Shown here: positions 7,853 to 14,231 of the stretch, piece by piece | Layout: every line of letters starts with the position of its first letter | Position numbering within the stretch: position 1 is the stretch's first letter | From: JABMRP01 sp964444795 | GTDB taxonomy: Bacteria > Planctomycetota > Planctomycetia > Pirellulales > Thermoguttaceae | Length of the DNA: 23,959 bases | Reading direction: 5' to 3' | NCBI GenBank assembly: GCA_964444795.1 | Contig: CAYUIQ010000137.1 | Span: forward strand, 1 to 23,959 | The notes under the pieces: model-generated | Told to the model about the DNA's origin: nothing | The model's input: the letters and a program-made list of their open reading frames with translations, nothing else | Databases searched by the model: none | Made by a program: the position numbers and the translations under genes

Positions 7853-9346
7853 GTGGATTGCATACAGAGGTACAACCAGCGCTTGCTGCGGCATGCCGTG
7901 AGGGAAACGCGACTCATAACGTCTCTCGACGTGACCGCAGGCCGCCGAATTCGTATTACAAGTGTAACCTGGGGTGAGTATTGGGGGCCTTGCGGTCCCT
8001 TGGCGCAAGAAATCGACGATCTAAAGGGAACTTGGACTACTCTGATCGCTGGGAGCTTTGCGGGCAACCTGCGGCGCGATTTTGTCCGTACATATTTCCA
8101 CTTACTCCGTATGTGCCTAGATCGCCAGCTTTGCGACGAGGACACGCTCCCAATATTGAGGAAAGTTGTCGGCTTCGAGGCAATTCGTGTGTCTGGGGAC
8201 TGCCGCGGCTCGGCTGCAGCCATAGTCAGCGCGAGACACCCCGTATACCTACTGAGTAAATTGGCAAAACCCCACGCACCAGAGAACCCCAAGTACCTGC
8301 CGCTGATATGCCCATGCCGGAATCTGCCCGGAGCAGACGCTCTTTACTGGCACTACCGACGCATTTCGCTGATGAGGGCCGACGGAATCCAGCTATTCGT
8401 CTATCCCTCGGCGGAGGTCTGTAATCGCCCATTGAGTCATGCGCTCATTGGCCAGTTATTCGCATGCCTTACACCGAGAAGCGATCCATGGATTCGGGAA
8501 CGAAGTCAATCTCTATATGAGAGTGTATTTGCCTCGTTGGTCGCTCGCTCCGCGTCACCCCGGCTGCACTTGCTGGATATGGCGTGCGGTTCCGCCAAGA
8601 TAACCACGACCTTATGCAGAAAGGCATTTGCCGCACACCGGAAATCGTTCGACCTGACATTGGTTGACGTGGTTCGGGGGAGTAACTCGATCGCCAATGC
8701 CTTCTATCGGAATCCCAGAGTCTTTGGCAACGTGGTTTTCCGCCGGGAGAGCCTGTTCGACTGGGTGGACAACAACACCAGGACGAAGATTCGTTTTGAT
8801 GTTGCACTATTGCTGAGGGCATGCAATCTCTTCAGTCGCTTTTCCATTGAGAAGATGTCGTATGGTGAGGCAAACGCGCTGACCGGACAGCACACAACGT
8901 GCGCCCCCCTTGATTCCCAGGTTCTGCGCCCGGCGGAGCTGATTGAAAACAATAGTCCTGGTAGAATCCAGCATGGGATCGGCCGGTTCACCTTCAAGAA
9001 TGGCTGGGGGTTTCGACAGTTCTCCGCGTCGGACTACTTCAAGGCAATTCACGTTGTCACGGGCGGCAAGTTGTCTGCCGATGAGGATATCCTTTACGCG
9101 CCGCTTCGCGTGTTCGACGAAGACGCCCTCGTCCTTCCGAGCGGGCGTTCCCTAATCGCTAAGTTGCTGACAATGGCGAACGAACTTGTCATTGAGGACG
9201 CGGATTTGCGGCCGCATCACCTGGAACGGCACTTCAAGCAATTCGCCCTAGGCGACCTGTCTTTCACTGATTTGACCGATCGAGCGAAAAGGCGAGGGAC
9301 TGCCATCTACCTCGTTGAGAGGAAACCTGCAAAAAGTCCAGATTAG
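7853..9346 (+). CDS. Unassigned 497-residue protein with a central SAM-methyltransferase-like domain
   Basis: The start is the GTG at 7853 with GGAAGGGG four bases upstream. The frame is open further upstream, but that part overlaps the radical SAM gene and is its shadow. Residues 1-230 match nothing I recognise. They contain several cysteines (for example ICPCRNLPGADALYWHYRR). Residues about 235-350 look like a Rossmann methyltransferase: LHLLDMACGSAKITT as motif I (D242, G246), LTLVDVV as the acidic strand II, and FDVALLLRACNLFSRFS as motif IV. The last 140 residues are unassigned and include FSASDYFKAIHVVTGG. Base composition is lower than in the neighbours (33 of 60 G/C at 8701-8760, against 40 of 60 at 10201-10260), which suggests transfer. 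Pairing with the radical SAM gene points to a joint modification or repair role, but this is inference. Confidence 0.65.
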   Translation: MDCIQRYNQRLLRHAVRETRLITSLDVTAGRRIRITSVTWGEYWGPCGPLAQEIDDLKGTWTTLIAGSFAGNLRRDFVRTYFHLLRMCLDRQLCDEDTLPILRKVVGFEAIRVSGDCRGSAAAIVSARHPVYLLSKLAKPHAPENPKYLPLICPCRNLPGADALYWHYRRISLMRADGIQLFVYPSAEVCNRPLSHALIGQLFACLTPRSDPWIRERSQSLYESVFASLVARSASPRLHLLDMACGSAKITTTLCRKAFAAHRKSFDLTLVDVVRGSNSIANAFYRNPRVFGNVVFRRESLFDWVDNNTRTKIRFDVALLLRACNLFSRFSIEKMSYGEANALTGQHTTCAPLDSQVLRPAELIENNSPGRIQHGIGRFTFKNGWGFRQFSASDYFKAIHVVTGGKLSADEDILYAPLRVFDEDALVLPSGRSLIAKLLTMANELVIEDADLRPHHLERHFKQFALGDLSFTDLTDRAKRRGTAIYLVERKPAKSPD

Positions 9347-9647
9347 GGAGGGAAGAAGCTTGAATTGGGATTAGGGAATGCTTGATGGGGACATTGGCGA
9401 TCGATACCTCGATCGGACGGCCACGCCCTTGGCGACTCATACATTATGTCGCGGGACGAATCCATGTGTCAGGAAAGTGGCTGAAAGACAAGGGGCTAGT
9501 TCATCTCTGGTCCTTGGATGTATCTATCAAACGAAAGCGATTCCCACACGAGCCCCCCCTTCGGCTCCAGAGTTGCCGCCGCCGGGATGATCGGTTAGGA
9601 TGCTATAAGATACCCGCCGTCCCACCCCATCAACAAGGAGCCCGCCC
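9347..9647. other. Intergenic gap with one small perfect hairpin
   Basis: No convincing gene is present; short open frames here have no ribosome binding site or family resemblance. CGATCGA (9398-9404) and TCGATCG (9409-9415) form a 7-bp stem about 50 bases after the preceding stop codon. There is no T run, so a terminator role is doubtful. A TATAAG at 9604-9609 lies near the next gene without a matching -35 box. Confidence 0.4.
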
Positions 9648-11036
9648 GTGTCCCGCCGCCGGATCAATCGCCGCCGTTTTCTGCAAACCACGAGTACTGC
9701 CGCGACCGCCGGTGCGATGATGCCGTATTGCCTCACCGCCCGGGCGCAAGACACCGGCGAGAAGAACGATCGGCCGAAGATCGGCGCGATCGGTGTCGGC
9801 GGGCGGGGATCCGGCGACTTGGGGTCCGCGGCCCGGTTCGGCGATGTCGTGGCCGTGTGCGACGTCGATGTGAAGCGAGCCGAGGGGCAGAAGGCCCGTT
9901 ACGGCGGCAAGCCGGAAGTGTATCAGGACTATCGCAAGCTGCTGGCACGCGACGACGTCGACGTGATCGTCAACGGCACGCCCGACCACTGGCACACGGC
10001 CGTCTGCGTGGCCGCCTGTAAAGCGGGCAAGGATATCTACACCGAAAAACCGATGACGCTGACCATCGACGAGGGAAAGATTCTCTCGCGGGTCGTCAAG
10101 GAAACCGGGCGCATTGTGCAAGTCGGTACGCAGCAGCGCAGCGGGCGGCAGTTTCAGACGGCCGTCGAGTTGGTTCGCAACGGACGCGTGGGCAAACTGA
10201 AGCAGGTTTGGGTCGCCCTGCCCTACTTCACCACCAAAGGCGGGCCGTTCCCCACCACGGCCGTGCCCGAGTCGATCAACTGGGACCTCTACCAAGGGCA
10301 AGCGCCGATGCATGATTACTGCCGGCAGCGGACCCACGCCAACTTCCGCTGGTGGTACGAGTACGCCGGCGGCATCGTCACCGATTGGGGGAATCACCAC
10401 ATCGACATCGCCCAATGGGGGATGGACTGCGAGACGACCGGCCCCGTGTCGATCGACGCCCGGGGACTGTTCCCCAACCCCAAGGGCACCGAGTATTACA
10501 ACACGCCCGACCGGTTCTTCTCGCGAATGCAATATGCAGGCGGGGTCGAGTTGCTCTACTTCTCGTCGCTCAACGAGCGACTGCGTTACGGCGAAGTGCA
10601 AGGCCACTCGGAGACCACTCCCGAGGAGATCGAGCGGCTCTTCGGTCCCGGCGTACCCGAGGAAATCAAGACGCTGGACCGCAACGGGATCATGTTCATC
10701 GGCGACCGAGGCCGCGTGTTCGTCAACCGGGGCGGCGTCTACGGCAAGGCGGTCGAGGAACTCAAGGAGAATCCGCTCCCCGAGGACGCCTGGCGTGTAC
10801 GACCCAGCCACGACCACGTGGGCAATTTCTTCGCCTGCGTGAAGTCGCGCGAGGAGCCCGTCTCCCCGGTCCGCATCCAACATCGCACGGTCAGCACCTG
10901 CCACCTGACCAACATTTCGCTGCGCCTCGGCCGCAAGATCAAGTGGGACCCGGTCGCCGAGAAGATCGTCGGCGACGAGGAAGCTAACGGTTGGGTGAAG
11001 CGGAAGCAGCGCAAGGGGTACGAGATCGAGGGGTAG
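9648..11036 (+). CDS. Tat-exported Gfo/Idh/MocA family oxidoreductase
   Basis: A 462-residue NAD(P)-dependent sugar or polyol oxidoreductase. The GTG start has AAGGAG seven bases upstream. The N-terminus carries a twin-arginine signal, NRRRFLQ (7-13), then a hydrophobic stretch and an AxA-type cleavage region near ARA. The mature protein begins with the Rossmann fold IGAIGVGGRGSG (45-56). The conserved EKP is at 123-125 in YTEKPMTL, where Lys124 is the usual catalytic residue. Later features are WWYEYAGGIVTDWGNHHIDIA and a bacterial-type C-terminal domain. Planctomycetes carry many such Tat-exported members, often linked to breakdown of complex carbohydrates. The substrate is not evident. It is a single gene converging on the basic-protein gene. 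Confidence 0.9.
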   Translation: MSRRRINRRRFLQTTSTAATAGAMMPYCLTARAQDTGEKNDRPKIGAIGVGGRGSGDLGSAARFGDVVAVCDVDVKRAEGQKARYGGKPEVYQDYRKLLARDDVDVIVNGTPDHWHTAVCVAACKAGKDIYTEKPMTLTIDEGKILSRVVKETGRIVQVGTQQRSGRQFQTAVELVRNGRVGKLKQVWVALPYFTTKGGPFPTTAVPESINWDLYQGQAPMHDYCRQRTHANFRWWYEYAGGIVTDWGNHHIDIAQWGMDCETTGPVSIDARGLFPNPKGTEYYNTPDRFFSRMQYAGGVELLYFSSLNERLRYGEVQGHSETTPEEIERLFGPGVPEEIKTLDRNGIMFIGDRGRVFVNRGGVYGKAVEELKENPLPEDAWRVRPSHDHVGNFFACVKSREEPVSPVRIQHRTVSTCHLTNISLRLGRKIKWDPVAEKIVGDEEANGWVKRKQRKGYEIEG

Positions 11037-11061
11037 GGTTTCCTGGTTGTTTGTCCTTCAA

Positions 11062-11078
11062 CGCGGTGCTACACCGCG
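11062..11078. other. Hairpin with the stop codon of the basic protein in its loop
   Basis: CGCGGTG (11062-11068) and CACCGCG (11072-11078) form a perfect 7-bp stem. The three loop bases are CTA on the plus strand, which is the TAG stop of the leftward gene. It lies between the convergent oxidoreductase and basic-protein genes. No U tract follows on the leftward transcript, so simple termination is unproven. Confidence 0.5.
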
Positions 11079-11701
11079 ACCTGTTCACAGGCCGGAGCGA
11101 TTGCCGTTTCCGGGGCGATTTCGCCCGGGGGCGAGGGTTCGGAAAGGGGGAGCTTTCCGTATCCGAGCTTTCGCAGCACTTCCAGCACTTCGCTGCATGT
11201 GGGAAACATCCGGCCGCTGGTTCGCTTGTACTCGTCCATGGCGTTCATGAACTCGATCTCTTCGCCCGAGTAATCCCGCTCACAGGTCGTGGGATCGATT
11301 TGACGTCGCCGCGTCACTTTGGCCCGCCGCTGCAGTGTACGCCGTTCGACGGCCACCGGCACCGACTTCTTCCGTCGGTCGGGCGTGTCTCGGCGATCCG
11401 ACGCGGCGCCTCGGCGGTCCATAGTGACCTCCTTGGAAGTTCCGCCACGCTTGGCTTTGGCTTTGGCCGCGGTGGCCGTCGTGGCCTTCTTTCTCGGCTT
11501 GGGCGAGGATGCGGCTTTGGCCTTCTCCGCGGCAACGGGCGATTTCTTCTTGGAACCCGCTGTGCGACGCTTGCCGCCGGCCGGGGTGGCCGTCTTCTTC
11601 CCGCGAACCGATTTCGGCTTGGGCGAGGCCGACTTGGCGGTGGCCTTCTTGCTCCGGGAAGCGGTTGTTTTGGTCGACGCACTCTTTTTCGACTTTGCCA
11701 C
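11069..11701 (-). CDS. Histone-H1-like lysine/alanine-rich protein with a conserved C-terminal segment
   Basis: A 210-residue protein. The GTG at 11701 is chosen because GGAGAGGG lies nine bases upstream and the protein then begins VAKSKKSASTKT, like other basic proteins of this type; the frame is open to 11803. Residues 1-100 are low in complexity and consist of Lys, Ala, Ser, Pro and Thr with KKA, SPKPK and KAKAK motifs, much like eukaryotic histone H1 tails. Residues 105-135 are rich in Arg and Asp (DRRGAASDRRDTPDRRKK). The segment RRQIDPTTCERDYSGEEIEF followed by MNAMDEYKRTSGRMFPTCSE and VLRKLGYGKL looks folded, and I believe it recurs in planctomycetes. Inference: a nucleoid-associated or DNA-binding protein whose folded segment provides specificity or contacts. 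A candidate promoter lies upstream. Confidence 0.7.
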   Translation of the reverse strand: MAKSKKSASTKTTASRSKKATAKSASPKPKSVRGKKTATPAGGKRRTAGSKKKSPVAAEKAKAASSPKPRKKATTATAAKAKAKRGGTSKEVTMDRRGAASDRRDTPDRRKKSVPVAVERRTLQRRAKVTRRRQIDPTTCERDYSGEEIEFMNAMDEYKRTSGRMFPTCSEVLEVLRKLGYGKLPLSEPSPPGEIAPETAIAPACEQVAV

Positions 11702-11722
11702 GAGGTTGGTCCCTCTCCACAG

Positions 11723-11748
11723 TGATCCGTTGCCGTGATCCGTTGCCG
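11723..11748. repeat. Short tandem repeat, 13 bases twice
   Basis: TGATCCGTTGCCG occurs at 11723-11735 and again directly at 11736-11748. It is in the untranslated leader of the basic-protein gene, assuming the GTG start at 11701. Confidence 0.7.
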
Positions 11749-11774
11749 TGTGTTGCCTTAAGACACCCTGTTGC

Positions 11775-11803
11775 ATAAAAGCATCGGAGAGAGAGGAGGT
11801 CAA
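11775..11803 (-). promoter_or_regulatory. Candidate promoter for the basic-protein gene
   Basis: On the minus strand, TTGACC (plus strand GGTCAA at 11798-11803), a 17-base spacer and TTTTAT (ATAAAA at 11775-11780) resemble sigma-70 boxes, matching five and four of six. The resulting leader would be about 70 bases and would contain the 13-base tandem repeat. This placement argues against starts upstream of 11775 in the same frame. Confidence 0.45.
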
Positions 11804-12007
11804 AGTTTACCGGTCAGGCAAAATAGACAATTACGCTAGTATTGGCGAATAAGGCAAACTTTTCGCTTTTTGCGGATATTCCGCCTGTAGGGGCGTATCG
11901 GGCGGGCGGAGCCGATACTGCGGTCCACGCCATGGCGCACGATGGCGAAAGAAGTGCCCCCGAGCTAGAAACGGGGGGCTGGACTGCCCGAAAGACGTAC
12001 CGCAGCC
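11804..12007. other. Intergenic gap upstream of the basic-protein promoter
   Basis: This is the rest of the 306-base gap between the basic protein and the 87-residue protein. It begins with an AT-rich patch (11815-11880). The remainder holds the CCCCCG/CGGGGG hairpin listed separately. No gene is seen. Confidence 0.4.
11957..11977 (-). terminator. Possible terminator after the 87-residue protein gene
   Basis: CCCCCG (11957-11962) and CGGGGG (11972-11977) form a 6-bp GC-only stem with a 9-base loop, about 30 bases beyond the stop at 12008. On the leftward transcript it is followed by CACTTCTTTC, a weak U-rich stretch, so the call is tentative. Confidence 0.4.
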
Positions 12008-12271
12008 CTATTGGACGTCGTCGCTCACTTCGCTGCAGATATCGCGAAGTTCTCTTGGAGAAACATCTTCGAGCCGTTTCCCCTGCCGATCCAGTTGCTC
12101 ATTGATCTTGATGGCCGTCTCTTGCATGACGCCGTGGGTTTCCTCGGACCCCCCACACAGCAGGAAGTTCTTGCCCCGGGTGATGCGGGTATGTCCGTCG
12201 TCGCCGTCCAGCCCCAACCCTAATAGAGCAGACGACTTGCGAGTCTTTTTCGGTTTCTTGGCGGCGTCCAC
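12008..12271 (-). CDS. Conserved 87-residue hypothetical protein
   Basis: The GTG start at 12271 has AAGGA six bases upstream. The protein begins with a basic segment (DAAKKPKKTRKSS). It continues with GLGLDGDDGHTRITRGKNF, then LLCGGSEETHGVMQETAIK and a helical, charged end. I recall this pattern as a widely conserved planctomycete small protein of unknown function, but cannot check it. No signal peptide or membrane segment is visible. It lies 74 bases downstream of the FHA gene on the same strand and may be co-transcribed with it. Function is unknown; the regular helical C-terminal half and basic N-terminus would suit a small binding or adaptor protein. Confidence 0.7.
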   Translation of the reverse strand: MDAAKKPKKTRKSSALLGLGLDGDDGHTRITRGKNFLLCGGSEETHGVMQETAIKINEQLDRQGKRLEDVSPRELRDICSEVSDDVQ

Positions 12272-12307
12272 GGCGGATCCTTGCAGGCTAACTAGTGGGC
12301 TTCCACC

Positions 12308-12325
12308 CGGGCTGCTGGCAGCCCG
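12308..12325. repeat. Perfect 8-bp palindrome after the FHA gene
   Basis: CGGGCTGC (12308-12315), a two-base TG centre and GCAGCCCG (12318-12325) form a perfect palindrome, 21 bases after the FHA stop codon on the leftward transcript. No T run follows, so it is better read as a palindromic intergenic element than a classical terminator. Confidence 0.5.
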
Positions 12326-12345
12326 TTGAAAAAGGGGACAGGCTG

Positions 12346-12999
12346 CTAAGGGGAGGATGACGGTGAATCATCGGGGTTGAACATGTGGTCGAGCAACTCG
12401 CTGGCCGCGTCCCGACTGCTCTCGGTGGACGGCTCCTGCACAACCTTGGAGTCCTTCTTCTTGCTCTCCTCCTCTTCCTTCTTCGTCGATTCGCCCGTGG
12501 GATCTTCAAATCCAGCCAGATCCGGGGAACTACTGCCGGAGGTCCCTTTCGTGAGACTCTCCAACTTGACGACGCGGGTGTCTTGATCGGCACCTTCCTC
12601 GAGCCACTGCGTAATGTCGAGCTCGTCGACCGCGGCCGTTTCGGCGCTCCGCGCGGCGGCCTCCTGAACGCTGTTGACCTTGGGTTTCTTCTTGCCGCCG
12701 ACCGGGACGGTAATCTGGACGTCGAACTCCAACGGCCCGATTTTCAGTTGATCGCCGTTGCGTAATTCCATCGGTTCGGCGATCGGCCGGCCGTTGACCA
12801 GCGTGCCGCTTCGGCTGCCCAGATCGCGAACGGTGACTTTTCCCTCCTCCAGCAGCAGGGCGCAGTGGCGCCGGCTCACCTGGTCGCTGCGCGGCCGGAG
12901 GTGGCATCCCTGACTGCGACCGATGAGGAATTTCGGACCTGCCACCGGCAGTTCCCTGCCGGCGCTCTTCCCGCCGACGACGATCAGTTTTACTTCCAT
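12346..12999 (-). CDS. FHA-domain protein with disordered acidic tail
   Basis: A 217-residue protein with an N-terminal forkhead-associated domain (about residues 3-97), which binds phosphothreonine peptides. The FHA marks are all present: FLIGRS (G27, R28), VSRRHCAL (S42, R43, H45), VRDLGSRSGTLVNG (N69, G70) and GDQLKIG. Residues 105-217 are Ser-, Glu- and Lys-rich and probably disordered. They include the short conserved-looking pieces DELDITQWLEE and AASELLDHMFN, which may be docking motifs. Planctomycetes have many Ser/Thr kinases and FHA adaptors, so a role in phospho-signalling is likely, but the partner is unknown. The ATG at 12999 has only a weak GGGT upstream. The 87-residue protein gene follows. 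Confidence 0.88.
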   Translation of the reverse strand: MEVKLIVVGGKSAGRELPVAGPKFLIGRSQGCHLRPRSDQVSRRHCALLLEEGKVTVRDLGSRSGTLVNGRPIAEPMELRNGDQLKIGPLEFDVQITVPVGGKKKPKVNSVQEAAARSAETAAVDELDITQWLEEGADQDTRVVKLESLTKGTSGSSSPDLAGFEDPTGESTKKEEEESKKKDSKVVQEPSTESSRDAASELLDHMFNPDDSPSSSP

Positions 13000-13152
13000 T
13001 GTGCGACACCCGTTCTAGCTCAGGGCCGAAGCTACCCGTTCCCGTGTTCCTAAAGTCTGATCCTAGCAACAATAGCCGGCCGAGTCAAAGCAATTCCCCC
13101 GCCGGGAGGGGCCACGTCTGCCGGTTTTCACAGCCGCATTAGGCGGGTAGCT

Positions 13153-13168
13153 ACGGTCGCCAGACCGT
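13153..13168. repeat. Small perfect hairpin
   Basis: ACGGTC (13153-13158), loop GCCA and GACCGT (13163-13168). It sits in GTAGCTACGGTCGCCAGACC, a sequence style I associate with dispersed planctomycete intergenic repeats (recollection, not checked). Confidence 0.5.
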
Positions 13169-13206
13169 GGACGCACCGCTCAAACCCCGTTCTTGCAGAT
13201 GGGTGG

Positions 13207-13283
13207 CTGGGGTCGAGATGCGAGGAACGAGCAGCGAGCCCCCAGATCGCAACGAACTGGGGGCTCGCTACGCTCGACCCCAG
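13207..13283. repeat. Two-tier nested inverted repeat
   Basis: The outer arms are CTGGGGTCGAG (13207-13217) and CTCGACCCCAG (13273-13283). The inner arms are AGCGAGCCCCCAG (13233-13245) and CTGGGGGCTCGCT (13257-13269). All arms pair perfectly. The structure starts 33 bases beyond the stop codon of the octanoyltransferase gene and could fold in its transcript. Confidence 0.7.
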
Positions 13284-13315
13284 GCACCCCCACCCGTTAA
13301 GGCATGCCACGACGC

Positions 13316-14086
13316 CTACGTTCCACGGCCGCGCTTCTCGGTCCAGTAATCGGAACCGTAGAGCGTTTCGACCAAGCCGGCGGCCCGGCGTTGTTCGTCT
13401 TCACTCAGCGGTTGCCGCTCCCAGGTCAAATCGAGCCGGTCCTGGAGTAGGGGCAGCCAGGCGTCGATCAGTTCGTCGTACGGCACCGACCTTCCCAAGA
13501 CGTCTTCCAGCGAAGCCAACTCCGGCGCCGAGGGGCTGCGGTGCAGCAGCACGCTCCCGTGCTGCAAGACGGCACCGTGGCGACGTCGTTGGGCGCTGCC
13601 GGCCACTTTGACGTCGCCCACCAGCACATCGCCCTCGCTTCGCCGCTGGAAGCAGAGAAACGGCTGCGTCTGGTCGGCCGGTCGCGGCGCGGGCTCGGAA
13701 AGCACGGCGGTCAGCCCCCACCCGCCGAGCACGTCGAGCAGCGTGTTGTGGACCGCCTCGTAGAGCACTCTCGGCTCCCGGGCCAGGGCGTGTCCGCCGG
13801 GCACGACAAAGCCGTAGGTCAGTTCGGCGTCGTGCAGAATGGCCCCACCGCCGCTGAGCCGCCGCACGGCCGCACACTCCGCACTCGACTCGTGATCCCG
13901 CCGATCGTGATACTCCTGAAAATACCCCAGCGACAGCGTCGGTTCCGACCACCGATAGAATCGCCACGCACATCGCCCCTTCTCGGCCGCCCATTCGGCC
14001 AGCACCTCATCCACGGCCATATTCCAAGGCCCCGGAGCGGGCTCATCGTTGAGAAGTCGGCAGCGGGTCGTCAAATCGTCAGTCAC
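13316..14086 (-). CDS. lipM: LipM-like octanoyltransferase (lipoate-protein ligase A family)
   Basis: A 256-residue member of the BPL/LplA/LipB superfamily. It would transfer an octanoyl group from acyl carrier protein to the lipoyl domain of GcvH, the first step of lipoate synthesis. Motifs seen are RRLSGGGAILHDAELTYG (acyl-binding region), FLCFQRR with Cys145 where LipM of Bacillus has its catalytic cysteine, GDVKVAGSAQRR with Lys160, and LQHGSVLL. The cysteine together with the CF...VKVAGSAQ...LQHGS pattern favours LipM over an ATP-dependent LplA ligase. The GTG start at 14086 has a poor ribosome binding site, so the exact start is uncertain. It is the last gene of the glycine cleavage cluster, 145 bases after gcvPB, with a long hairpin in between. 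Confidence 0.8.
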   Translation of the reverse strand: MTDDLTTRCRLLNDEPAPGPWNMAVDEVLAEWAAEKGRCAWRFYRWSEPTLSLGYFQEYHDRRDHESSAECAAVRRLSGGGAILHDAELTYGFVVPGGHALAREPRVLYEAVHNTLLDVLGGWGLTAVLSEPAPRPADQTQPFLCFQRRSEGDVLVGDVKVAGSAQRRRHGAVLQHGSVLLHRSPSAPELASLEDVLGRSVPYDELIDAWLPLLQDRLDLTWERQPLSEDEQRRAAGLVETLYGSDYWTEKRGRGT

Positions 14087-14119
14087 GGGAGGCTATCTCA
14101 TAGGGATGGGGTTGTGCCC

Positions 14120-14193
14120 GGGTGCCATGGGCGGCTTGTCCGCCCTTGTTCTCCAGGGATTCGGCAAGGGCGGGCAAGCCGCCCATGGCGCCC
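14120..14193. repeat. Long inverted repeat between gcvPB and the octanoyltransferase gene
   Basis: The arms are 14120-14148 (GGGTGCCATGGGCGGCTTG...) and 14165-14193 (...CAAGCCGCCCATGGCGCCC). They pair at 27 of 29 positions around a 16-base loop. No T run follows, so it may block 3' decay, attenuate transcription or be a dispersed palindromic element. Confidence 0.75.
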
Positions 14194-14231
14194 GTTTCTC
14201 ATATACATGCACTCTTCCGGCGGACCGCCTC

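Larger units (their letters stand above)
13000..13315. other. Intergenic gap carrying palindromic repeats
   Basis: This 316-base gap separates the start of the FHA gene from the end of the octanoyltransferase gene. The part near the FHA gene should hold its promoter, but I see no clear boxes. The remainder is taken up by two hairpin elements, described separately. Confidence 0.5.

Noticed and set aside
9382..9720. 112-residue open frame before the oxidoreductase gene
   Set aside because: No ribosome binding site or recognisable motif, and it runs into the start of the oxidoreductase gene in another frame.
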